From assembly GCA_031255875.1 (NCBI GenBank), contig JAIRRR010000026.1, positions 1-11,960 of the forward strand: DNA of 11,960 nt. The letters are read 5' to 3'. Shown here one piece after another: positions 1 to 5,988 of this stretch; position 1 is the first letter of the stretch, and each line of letters starts with the position of its first letter. The position numbers and the translations under genes were made by a program. This stretch comes from Treponema sp. (GTDB taxonomy: Bacteria > Spirochaetota > Spirochaetia > Treponematales > Breznakiellaceae). The notes below the pieces were generated by a model, which saw only the letters and a list, made by a program, of their open reading frames with translations, had not been told where the DNA came from and ran no database searches.

Positions 1-26
1 TTGAAAATACCCCGCTGCAATTGTAT

Positions 27-44
27 TTACCAGGACTCCTGTAA
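27..44. promoter_or_regulatory. Operator-like near-palindrome
   Basis: The stretch TTACCAGGACTCCTGTAA is an inverted repeat around a central C (CAGGA/TCCTG), flanked by TTA on one side and TAA on the other with one unpaired C. It lies just downstream of TTGAAA at 1-6 and a poor -10-like TATTTA at 24-29, so it could be a regulator site over a promoter whose gene is not obvious. No regulator is encoded nearby. This is weak evidence. Confidence 0.2.
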
Positions 45-57
45 GCATTCGGGCGCA

Positions 58-81
58 TTTTTTGCGGCAAGCCGCAAAAAA
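58..81. repeat. Perfect inverted repeat, T-run / GC stem / A-run
   Basis: TTTTTTGCGGC at 58-68 and GCCGCAAAAAA at 71-81 are exact reverse complements separated by AA. The order is T-run, stem, A-run on both strands, which is the reverse of an intrinsic terminator (no U-run follows the stem), so it is not called a terminator. It may be the edge of a short palindromic repeat element. Confidence 0.7.
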
Positions 82-141
82 CCGGGCTTTCCGGGGCTCC
101 GCTCACGCTCCGGCCCCGCCGCTCCGCGCCGTGGCTGCTTT

Positions 142-156
142 CGCCCCTGCGGGGCG
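142..156. repeat. GC hairpin
   Basis: CGCCCC (142-147) pairs perfectly with GGGGCG (151-156) across a TGC loop. It is one of a chain of hairpins between 58 and 200. No U-run follows on either strand, so it is not a terminator. Confidence 0.5.
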
Positions 157-172
157 CGCACCCCTCCAATCC

Positions 173-200
173 CTTGCGCGGGGAACCCCCGGAGCGCAGG
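173..200. repeat. Two-part GC-rich hairpin
   Basis: CTTGCGC (173-179) pairs with GCGCAGG (194-200) with one G-U pair, and GGGG (180-183) pairs with CCCC (187-190) across an AAC loop, leaving GGA (191-193) as a bulge. Its left arm shares the 10-mer CCCTTGCGCG (171-180) with the spacer upstream of the phosphofructokinase gene (5892-5901). Confidence 0.5.
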
Positions 201-239
201 AAGCCGCCCCCCGATGGGCCGGACGGGCAGCGCGGCCCC

Positions 240-269
240 TTCCCCAGCCGCCGCGTTTCAGGCTATACT
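240..269 (+). promoter_or_regulatory. Candidate sigma-70 promoter of cysS
   Basis: TATACT at 264-269 matches the -10 consensus at five of six positions and stands out in a GC-rich region. The best -35 at 18 bp spacing is a poor TTCCCC at 240-245. It would give a leader of roughly 55 bases before the cysS start codon at 331. The -10 is credible; the -35 is not strong. Confidence 0.45.
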
Positions 270-330
270 GGCAGCCTGGAAAGTTTAATCCTCCATTGCG
301 GCTCTTTGTCCGCGCGGAAGCAAGGTTGCC

Positions 331-1779
331 ATGGCGCTGACTCTTTTTAATACCATGGGCCGGAAAGCCGAGCCCTTTGAATCTCTTGAAAAAGGCAGGG
401 CGGGCTTTTACGGCTGCGGGCCCACGGTGTACAACTACGCCCACATCGGGAATCTGCGGGCCTATGTAACCCACGACCTGCTGGTAAGGACGCTCAGGCG
501 GCTGGGCTACGAGGTAACCCACGTGATGAACATCACGGACGTGGGCCATTTAAGCGGCGATAATGACGAGGGCGAGGACAAGATGGTAAAGAGCGCCGAA
601 GAGCGGGGGAAAACCGTTCTGGAGGTGGCCGATTTTTACACCCGCTCTTTTTTCAGCGACACCGGGCGGCTCAATATTACGCGGCCTTCGGTGGTCTGCA
701 AAGCCACGGAACACATAGGCGAAATGATAGACCTCATCAAAAGGATCGAGGCGGCGGGTTTTGCCTATTCCGCGGGCGGGAACCTCTGTTTCGACATTGG
801 CAAATTCCCCCGCTACGGCGATCTCGCCCTGCTCCGTCCGGAAGAACTCAGGGCGGGCGCCCGGATCGCCGCAGACGAAAACAAACGGAACCCGCAGGAT
901 TTCGTGCTCTGGTTTACAAAGAGCAAATTCGGAAACCAGGCGCTGGCCTGGGACAGCCCCTGGGGCCGGGGGTACCCGGGCTGGCACATCGAATGTTCCG
1001 CCATGAGCATCAAATACCTGGGGGAGCAGTTCGATATTCACGGCGGGGGCATAGACCACATCCCGATCCACCACACCAACGAAATCGCCCAGAGCGAGGC
1101 GGCCACGGGGAAACATCCCTGGGTAAAATACTGGCTCCACAACGAATTCCTGGTCCTTGGCAAGGACAAGATGTCCAAGTCCTCGGGGGGATTCCTCACC
1201 CTCCAAAGCCTTATCGACGACGGGTACGACCCCCTGGATTACCGCTACTTCCTCCTGGGCGGCCATTACCGCAGCCAGCTCCAGTTTTCCCGGGAAGCCC
1301 TGGACGGGGCGAGGAACGCCCGGAAATCGCTCGGGGACCGCCTCCGCCTCCTGGCGGAAAGAGCGGGCGGCGCCGTCCCGGCCGCGGGGGAAGCCCTGCC
1401 CGAAACTGTAACCAGAGGCAGGGCCGCTTTGTTTTTGAAAGCGTTCGACAAGGCCCTTGAAGACGATCTTTCCAGCCCCCGCGCCCTGGCGGAACTCTGG
1501 GGGCTGCTCAGGGACCCGGAGACCGCGCCGGCAGACGCCCTGGCCGCAGCCTTCAATATGGATCAGGCGCTGGGGCTTGATTTGGCAAAGGCCGCCGCGC
1601 CGGATCGCGCAAAGGCGGACGGGAATCTGGCAAGGGAGATCGAAGCCCTGATTGCGGAAAGGGCTGCGGCGAAGAAGGCGAAGGACTTTGCCAGGGCGGA
1701 CGGGATTAGGGCTTCCCTTAGGGAGCGGGGTATAGTTCTGGAAGACGGCCCTGCCGGTACGGTCTGGCGCAAAGTTTAA
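331..1779 (+). CDS. cysS: Cysteinyl-tRNA synthetase
   Basis: Class I aminoacyl-tRNA synthetase that charges tRNA-Cys with cysteine in the cytoplasm. The 482-residue length fits the family. The N-terminal GFYGCGPTVYNYAHIGN block (26-41) holds the HIGH-type signature as HIGN (38-41). KMSKS is at 280-284. The expected zinc ligands are visible as C29, C222, H247 and E251, the last three within WHIECS (218-223) and HHTNE (247-251). The C-terminal part (about 340-482) is the usual helical, anticodon-side region. The ATG start at 331 follows AAGG at 322-325 and places the conserved NTMGRKAEPF segment near the N terminus. It leads a tight run of genes: the sigma factor begins 27 bp after its stop. 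All key residues are present and no truncation is seen. Confidence 0.97.
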   Translation: MALTLFNTMGRKAEPFESLEKGRAGFYGCGPTVYNYAHIGNLRAYVTHDLLVRTLRRLGYEVTHVMNITDVGHLSGDNDEGEDKMVKSAEERGKTVLEVADFYTRSFFSDTGRLNITRPSVVCKATEHIGEMIDLIKRIEAAGFAYSAGGNLCFDIGKFPRYGDLALLRPEELRAGARIAADENKRNPQDFVLWFTKSKFGNQALAWDSPWGRGYPGWHIECSAMSIKYLGEQFDIHGGGIDHIPIHHTNEIAQSEAATGKHPWVKYWLHNEFLVLGKDKMSKSSGGFLTLQSLIDDGYDPLDYRYFLLGGHYRSQLQFSREALDGARNARKSLGDRLRLLAERAGGAVPAAGEALPETVTRGRAALFLKAFDKALEDDLSSPRALAELWGLLRDPETAPADALAAAFNMDQALGLDLAKAAAPDRAKADGNLAREIEALIAERAAAKKAKDFARADGIRASLRERGIVLEDGPAGTVWRKV

Positions 1780-1806
1780 CATTCTTGTAACGATCGGGGA
1801 GAAAAC

Positions 1807-2340
1807 TTGTTTCTAATAGAGGATGGGAATAACCGGGCGGAGTTCCGCAGGCTGTACGACACGGTGTTCCCGATTCTTTTCCGGGTAGCCTGCCGGATCA
1901 CCTCGAACGAGGAAGCGGCGGAGGATCTGTGCCAGGAGGCTTTTTTCCGGTTTTACGAAAGAAACATGGTTTTCCCGAACGCGGACGAGGCCAAGTACTG
2001 GCTTATCCGGGTGGTTAAAAATGCCGCGCTGAACCATGTAAAGCGGAAAGAGCGGGAGCGGCGGGCCTATCAGCGGGCTTTCAGGGAGCTAAACCAGAGC
2101 CCGGAAAGCGGTGAACAGTCCCTGCTAAAGAAGGAAGACCGGGACGAGGTCAGGAAGGCGCTGGAGCAGCTTCCGGAGAATTTGCGCATCGTGCTTATCT
2201 TAAAAGAATATGGCGAACTGAATTACAAAGAAATAGGACGCGCCCTTGGCATTAGCGAGGGCAATGTAAAGGTTAGGGTATTCAGGGCGCGGGAACGGCT
2301 CGCGGCCCTCTTGCCCAAGGAAGATACGTATGTGCCCTGA
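1807..2340 (+). CDS. ECF-type RNA polymerase sigma factor (sigma-E/sigma-24 like)
   Basis: Alternative sigma factor that directs RNA polymerase to a small regulon, normally held inactive by a partner anti-sigma factor. The 177 residues carry only the two domains of extracytoplasmic-function sigmas. Sigma region 2 is at about 15-82, including AAEDLCQEAFFRFY (37-50) and WLIRVVKNAALNH (65-77). Sigma region 4 is at about 113-168, with the helix-turn-helix LNYKEIGRALGISEGNVKVR (138-157). The TTG start at 1807 is chosen because GGGGAG (1796-1801) sits at ideal distance and no better upstream start exists. The downstream gene overlaps it by 11 bp and encodes a zinc-type anti-sigma factor, which supports the assignment. 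From memory, cysS followed by a sigma-24 gene also occurs in Treponema pallidum. Regulon and inducing signal cannot be read from the sequence. Confidence 0.93.
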   Translation: MFLIEDGNNRAEFRRLYDTVFPILFRVACRITSNEEAAEDLCQEAFFRFYERNMVFPNADEAKYWLIRVVKNAALNHVKRKERERRAYQRAFRELNQSPESGEQSLLKKEDRDEVRKALEQLPENLRIVLILKEYGELNYKEIGRALGISEGNVKVRVFRARERLAALLPKEDTYVP

Positions 2341-2902
2341 TCGTCAAATTCTTTCAGTTTATCTTGACGGGGAACTCCCGTCCCCCTGGAAAGAGGAGAT
2401 GGAGGCCCATTTGAGCCGGTGCCCCGGATGCCGTTCAAAACTGGAGCGGTACGCCCGGCTTTCGGCCTTCATGGCGGGCGGCCGGCGGGATATTTCCGCA
2501 GAGCAGGAACGGGTCTGGCTGAAGCTGGGCGCGGCGGCAAGCGGCCGGCGTTTCGCGAATTCCGGCGGGAGGCGCTTCTGGCGGCAATCCGTGGCGGTTC
2601 CCCTGCCGGCTGCGGTCGCGGCGGCTGCCCTCCTGATCGCCGCGCTTACGCTGGCGCTGGCAAACTACGCCGCGCAAAAGCCCGCGCCCGCAGCCGACAC
2701 CTTTGCCGCGGCGGGAATCAGCCTGGACGTGCAGGAAATTGTCCCCGTATCGGATATGAACAGCTTCCTCCAGTATCTGGGAAACGAAGATTCGACGGAT
2801 TTTATGATCATCCGCCTTCCGGAGACCAGGAATTTTTCCAATCCCGGCCAGCCTAAAATTATCAAAGCTTCCGACTATTCAAGGAGCGGCCCAAGAAGAT
2901 GA
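2330..2902 (+). CDS. Membrane-anchored zinc-type anti-sigma factor
   Basis: Probable partner that sequesters the ECF sigma factor encoded just upstream. The N-terminal cytoplasmic domain has the anti-sigma zinc motif H27-x3-C31-x2-C34 and an upstream C2 that could be a further ligand, with the family-typical YLDGELP stretch (11-17). One hydrophobic Ala/Leu-rich segment (about 88-112) is a single membrane helix, leaving residues 113-190 outside the cytoplasmic membrane. This outer part is not recognised. The 190-residue length and one-helix layout fit the family. The ATG at 2330 lies inside the sigma gene, preceded by AAGGAA at 2317-2322, so translation is probably coupled and the two made in balanced amounts. 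No protease site or RseB-like partner can be identified, although the exported products of the next two genes are candidates to interact with the outer domain. Confidence 0.88.
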   Translation: MCPDRQILSVYLDGELPSPWKEEMEAHLSRCPGCRSKLERYARLSAFMAGGRRDISAEQERVWLKLGAAASGRRFANSGGRRFWRQSVAVPLPAAVAAAALLIAALTLALANYAAQKPAPAADTFAAAGISLDVQEIVPVSDMNSFLQYLGNEDSTDFMIIRLPETRNFSNPGQPKIIKASDYSRSGPRR

Positions 2903-3396
2903 TCCCCGGTTACGCAAGAACCGCTTTTCTGGGCGGTCTTTTGTTTGTCGCTGCAAGTACGGCCTCCTACGCCGAAGACCAGTCCCTGGAAGAATTGGCG
3001 GTAGTGCTGAACATCGTCTCCCGGGTGGTGGAGCCTAACCAGCAGATAGTCTGGGATCAGACGAACAACAGGGTTACCCTTCCGGGAGTCCCGGTAAGGA
3101 TGAAACTGGTCGGGGCCAATCTTGTGGTCGTGCTGCAGTTTACCCTCTACCGGGAAAAAAGCGGCCGGAAGCTGCTGGTAGCGCAGGGCCAAATTCTGGT
3201 GGATATACCCAACCAGGGGATGAGTTATCAAACCACAATCGAGACCATACCCATGGAATACGGGGAGCAGATCTACTTCTTCCCCCTGGGGCAGGCCGAT
3301 TCCCCGGAAGAGGCCCGTATAGAAATCCAGGTAGCCCTCCTCCCCTATACCCCGGAGACGGCGCTTCTCGAAACTTCCTCCCGGGAGTCCGAATAG
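2899..3396 (+). CDS. Small exported protein of unknown function
   Basis: The protein is not recognised. Its 165 residues begin with a signal peptide: a short basic start, a hydrophobic core at about 9-21, and a likely cleavage after SYA (23-25). The mature part (about 140 residues) has no cysteine and no further membrane segment. It alternates short beta-like strands, for example VRMKLVGANLVVVLQFTLYR (66-85), which suggests a small beta-rich periplasmic or outer-envelope protein. The ATG at 2899 shares bases with the TGA of the anti-sigma gene (ATGA). AAGGAG at 2881-2886 is slightly distant, so coupled translation is likely. Its place between an anti-sigma factor and a lipoprotein suggests it is part of the same envelope response, perhaps as sensor, modulator or target. 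That role is inference from position only. Confidence 0.75.
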   Translation: MIPGYARTAFLGGLLFVAASTASYAEDQSLEELAVVLNIVSRVVEPNQQIVWDQTNNRVTLPGVPVRMKLVGANLVVVLQFTLYREKSGRKLLVAQGQILVDIPNQGMSYQTTIETIPMEYGEQIYFFPLGQADSPEEARIEIQVALLPYTPETALLETSSRESE

Positions 3397-3401
3397 CAGC
3401 G

Positions 3402-5030
3402 ATGATTTTCCCCCGCCACGGCGCTTTGCTCCTCCTGTCCGCCGCCCTGTTTTTTCCGGGCTGCGGCGAAGAGGGGCCCCGCATCGATTCTATCCACCCC
3501 CCTGTCGGGCGAATGGGCGAGGCGCTGACGATACGGGGGGAGCGTTTCGGGGACGAGCAGGGCGAATCCTACGTGACGATAGCGGGGATTGCGCCTACGG
3601 CTTCATCCTACATGAGCTGGCAGGATGACGCCATCTCCCTTACGGTCCCGGAATTCGGCGAATCCGGGCTTGTATACGTCCACAGGGGGAACAAAAAGAG
3701 CAATGCGGCCCTGTTCGCCAATGAAGAAACCATCCCCGTTCCGGTAACGGGCATCCAGGCAGAAACCGGCCCCCGGATAAGCTCGATAGAGCCCAAATCC
3801 GCGGCCATAGGAAGCGCGGTAACCATACGGGGAAACAACTTCGGCGCGTTCCGCGAAGGAAGCGCGGTTTTCTTCGCCTGGGCCGCCGAACAATCCCCTT
3901 CGGCCCCGGCGGAGCTGAGCGGCCCCCTGTCGGTGCCGGTTTCCGACAGCGACTTCGGCTACGAAGCCTGGGGGGAACGGGAACTGAGGGTCCGGGTCCC
4001 GGACGGGGCCGTCAGCGGGAACCTGGAGATCAGGACCGGGCAGGGCAGCAGCCAGGGCGAATATTTCGAGGTAGCCGAAAAACCCGGCTCCAAACTTTAC
4101 CGGGACAAGCGGAGCTACGCCATATCCTACGCGGCAGACATACGGGTAGCGGAAGCCTCCGCGCCGAACACCCTCTACATTGCCCTGCCCCGGCCGGTTA
4201 GTTCCGCTTCCCAGCGGCTGGGGGAACTGCTATCCAGGAAGACCCTTCCCTTTATCGACAATTACCGGGGCGTCTCCCTCTACAAACTAAACGACCTTGC
4301 CCCCAATACCGGCGCGGAAATCGCCGTTTCCTACCTGGTAGAGGTCTACGCGGTGGAAACCAGCGTGAACGCCGCCCGGATCAGGACCGGCCGCGCTTCC
4401 GCCCTGGAAGACGCCTATACCCGGAGCAGCCCGCTCGTCCCCTCCGACGATCCCCTGGTAACGCGGCAGGCTTCGGCCATCGTGGGCCGGGAGCAGAATC
4501 CCTACCAGAAAGCCCGCCTTGTTTACAACTGGCTTCTTAGAGAGGCGGAGATTGATGCGGAAAACCGGCAGGACGATGTCCTGGCCGCCCTGGTGCAAAA
4601 GCGGGCCGATCCCTGCCAGGCTGCCCTGCTTTTCTGCGCGCTTTCCCGGGCCGCCGGGGTGGCCGCCCTGCCCCTGGCGGGGGTCCTGGTGGACAGTTCC
4701 AGGGCCACGGCGCCGCACTACTGGGCGGAATTCTGGATCGAAGGTTTCGGCTGGATTCCGGCGGACCCAGCCCTGGGGGCCGGCGCCGCGCCGCCGTCTT
4801 TCAGCCTCCGCGAGGACGCGGCCTCATACTACTTCGGCAATATTGACAACCAGCGCATCTGCTTTTCCCGGGGCGAAACCACCCTCCCCCGGATGGAAAG
4901 CCAGGGCCGCGCGTCGGCCCGCGACCGGAGCTACGCCCTGCAAAACCTCTGGGAAGAAGCGGCGGGCGGGCTAACATCCTACTCGTCCCTCTGGGGGGAC
5001 ATTATGATAGACGGCGTTTACGTGCAATAG
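3402..5030 (+). CDS. Lipoprotein with two IPT/TIG domains and a transglutaminase-like domain
   Basis: Probable envelope-anchored enzyme of 542 residues. The N terminus has a hydrophobic stretch ending FFPGC (17-21), a relaxed spirochaete-type lipobox with C21 as the lipidated residue. Two immunoglobulin-like TIG/IPT domains follow at about 26-115 and 124-224, each opening with the typical PRI-S-I-P, -G, TIRG, FG pattern (TIRG at 43-46 and 141-144). A central region (about 230-350) is not recognised. The C-terminal part (about 365-475) is transglutaminase-core-like, with a complete Cys-His-Asp triad: C405 in RADPCQAALL, H439 in APHYWAEFW, and D455 in GWIPADPA. The family includes peptidases and crosslinking or amide-forming enzymes, so the substrate is unknown. 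It starts 5 bp after the previous stop with a weak ribosome site, implying coupled translation within the sigma-factor operon. Confidence 0.85.
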   Translation: MIFPRHGALLLLSAALFFPGCGEEGPRIDSIHPPVGRMGEALTIRGERFGDEQGESYVTIAGIAPTASSYMSWQDDAISLTVPEFGESGLVYVHRGNKKSNAALFANEETIPVPVTGIQAETGPRISSIEPKSAAIGSAVTIRGNNFGAFREGSAVFFAWAAEQSPSAPAELSGPLSVPVSDSDFGYEAWGERELRVRVPDGAVSGNLEIRTGQGSSQGEYFEVAEKPGSKLYRDKRSYAISYAADIRVAEASAPNTLYIALPRPVSSASQRLGELLSRKTLPFIDNYRGVSLYKLNDLAPNTGAEIAVSYLVEVYAVETSVNAARIRTGRASALEDAYTRSSPLVPSDDPLVTRQASAIVGREQNPYQKARLVYNWLLREAEIDAENRQDDVLAALVQKRADPCQAALLFCALSRAAGVAALPLAGVLVDSSRATAPHYWAEFWIEGFGWIPADPALGAGAAPPSFSLREDAASYYFGNIDNQRICFSRGETTLPRMESQGRASARDRSYALQNLWEEAAGGLTSYSSLWGDIMIDGVYVQ

Positions 5031-5071
5031 GGCGCATTGCGCATGAGGCGGCGGAAGCCGGATCGGAATCG

Positions 5072-5105
5072 GGCCTGTCCGGGAACCGAGGCTTTCAAAC
5101 AGGCC
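5072..5105 (+). promoter_or_regulatory. Inverted repeat in the leader of the UMP kinase gene
   Basis: GGCCTGT (5072-5078) and ACAGGCC (5099-5105) are perfect reverse complements around a 20-base loop, ending 7 bases before the ribosome site AGGAG (5113-5117). In RNA this would be a stem-loop next to the ribosome site; in DNA it could be an operator. No U-run follows the stem, so termination is unlikely. No clear promoter was found between 5031 and 5123. Confidence 0.35.
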
Positions 5106-5123
5106 AAGTTATAGGAGTGTTTT

Positions 5124-5831
5124 ATGGTAACGGTAATTTCGCTGGGGGGATCGATCGTGGCGCCGGAAGGGGTGGACGAGGCGTTTCTGAAAGCGTTCAC
5201 GGCCCTGATCCGGGAATTCCTTGAAAACGATGAAAACAGAAAGTTTATCTTTGTTACCGGCGGCGGCGGCCCGGCAAGGGCCTGGCAGAACGCGTACCGG
5301 AATGTGGCGACCGCCCTTGCCCGGAACAGGGCGGAGGCCGTTGTCCCCGACGAGGCGGACTGGATTGGGGTAATGGCGACCCGGCTCAACGCCCAGCTGG
5401 TAAAGGCCGTGTTCGGCCCCTATTGCAGGGAGCCGGTGGTGGTAAACCCCACGGAGGCCGAAGCCTTTACGGGCCGGGTGCTTGTAGCGGCCGGCTGGAA
5501 ACCGGGCTTTTCCTCGGACTACGACGCCACATTGCTCGCGGAAAAATTCGGGGCCAGGACGGTGATAAACCTTTCCAATATAGAGAAGGTATACACCGGC
5601 GATCCCCGGAAAGACCCGGACGCAAAGCCGGTTGACGCTATCTCGTGGAAGGAGTTCCGCGCCATTACCGGCGACGAGTGGTCGCCGGGGAAAAACGTGC
5701 CCTTTGACCCTGTGGCAAGCCGCCACGCCGAACAAACCGGCATCACGGTCATCTGCGCGGCCGGGAGAGATCTGCCGAACCTGAAAAAACTGCTCTCCGG
5801 CGCTCCTTTCACCGGCACCACCATAAGCTGA
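5124..5831 (+). CDS. pyrH: UMP kinase, archaeal-type amino-acid-kinase family
   Basis: Likely phosphorylates UMP to UDP in pyrimidine nucleotide synthesis, in the cytoplasm. The 235-residue protein has the amino-acid-kinase layout: the phosphate-binding SLGGS near the N terminus (6-10), VTGGGGPAR (44-52), a D-x-x-G-x-x-A-T-RLNA-x-L segment (79-92), GWKPGFSSDYDA (124-135) and NLSNIEKVYTGDPR (149-162). The short length and the ATRLNA and Y-x-x-DPR pattern resemble the archaeal UMP kinases more than the usual bacterial PyrH. The start follows AGGAG (5113-5117). It is flanked by spacers on both sides and so may be its own transcription unit. Assignment within the amino-acid-kinase superfamily is firm; UMP as substrate is likely but rests on remembered family patterns. 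Confidence 0.8.
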   Translation: MVTVISLGGSIVAPEGVDEAFLKAFTALIREFLENDENRKFIFVTGGGGPARAWQNAYRNVATALARNRAEAVVPDEADWIGVMATRLNAQLVKAVFGPYCREPVVVNPTEAEAFTGRVLVAAGWKPGFSSDYDATLLAEKFGARTVINLSNIEKVYTGDPRKDPDAKPVDAISWKEFRAITGDEWSPGKNVPFDPVASRHAEQTGITVICAAGRDLPNLKKLLSGAPFTGTTIS

Positions 5832-5879
5832 AAGAATTCGGCCTCCCCGGAACGCCCTTAACGAGAAATGCCGCCGGAC

Positions 5880-5911
5880 TTCCCCGCGATTCCCTTGCGC
5901 GAGGCGGGGAA
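5880..5911 (+). promoter_or_regulatory. Eight-base-pair hairpin overlapping a promoter candidate
   Basis: TTCCCCGC (5880-5887) and GCGGGGAA (5904-5911) are perfect reverse complements around a 16-base loop containing CCCTTGCGCG. The hairpin covers the candidate -35 box (5895-5900) of the phosphofructokinase promoter, so it could be an operator. It could also act as a weak terminator of the UMP kinase transcript, but only TTT follows the stem, which is poor. Confidence 0.35.
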
Positions 5912-5924
5912 TTTCCGGTATCAT
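5895..5924 (+). promoter_or_regulatory. Candidate sigma-70 promoter of the phosphofructokinase gene
   Basis: TTGCGC (5895-5900) and TATCAT (5919-5924) are spaced by 18 bp. The -35 matches TTGACA at four of six positions and the -10 matches TATAAT at five of six. The leader to the start codon at 5989 would be about 58 bases. The promoter fits the 157 bp gap between two otherwise closely packed genes. Confidence 0.45.
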
Positions 5925-5988
5925 ACCCATACGCGCCGTCTGCGGCAGCGCCATCTTAATTTCATTCATATTTTGAAGGAGACGGAAC

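Larger units (their letters stand above)
1..330. other. Non-coding GC-rich leader region with serial hairpins, upstream of cysS
   Basis: No convincing gene is seen in this stretch. Frames open across it are rich in Pro, Arg, Ala and Gly in all readings, as expected of GC-rich non-coding DNA, and none has a ribosome site with a recognisable protein. What it does hold is structure: a near-palindrome around 27-44, a perfect 24 bp palindrome at 58-81, stems at 92-97/113-118, 142-147/151-156 and 173-200, three copies of GCTCCG (96, 107, 121), and a promoter-like -10 box at 264-269. It could be a dispersed repeat unit or a structured leader; the sequence alone does not decide. Confidence 0.6.

Noticed and set aside
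58..81. Palindrome as a bidirectional intrinsic terminator
   Set aside because: The runs are in the wrong order (T before the stem and A after it on both strands), so no U-run would follow the hairpin in either transcript.
1..288. Open + strand frame of 95 codons starting with TTG at the window edge
   Set aside because: Composition is Pro/Arg/Gly-rich in all frames, there is no ribosome site in view, no recognisable domain, and the region is full of hairpins.
550..1782. Long open frame (410 codons) on the - strand opposite cysS
   Set aside because: It is the antisense shadow of a clear tRNA synthetase gene in GC-rich DNA; the product has no recognisable motif.
5082..5087. GGAACC upstream of the UMP kinase gene as a -35 box for the ECF sigma factor
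   Set aside because: GGAAC is common in this GC-rich DNA and no convincing matching -10 is found at 16-17 bp; no such site was found in front of the sigma gene itself.
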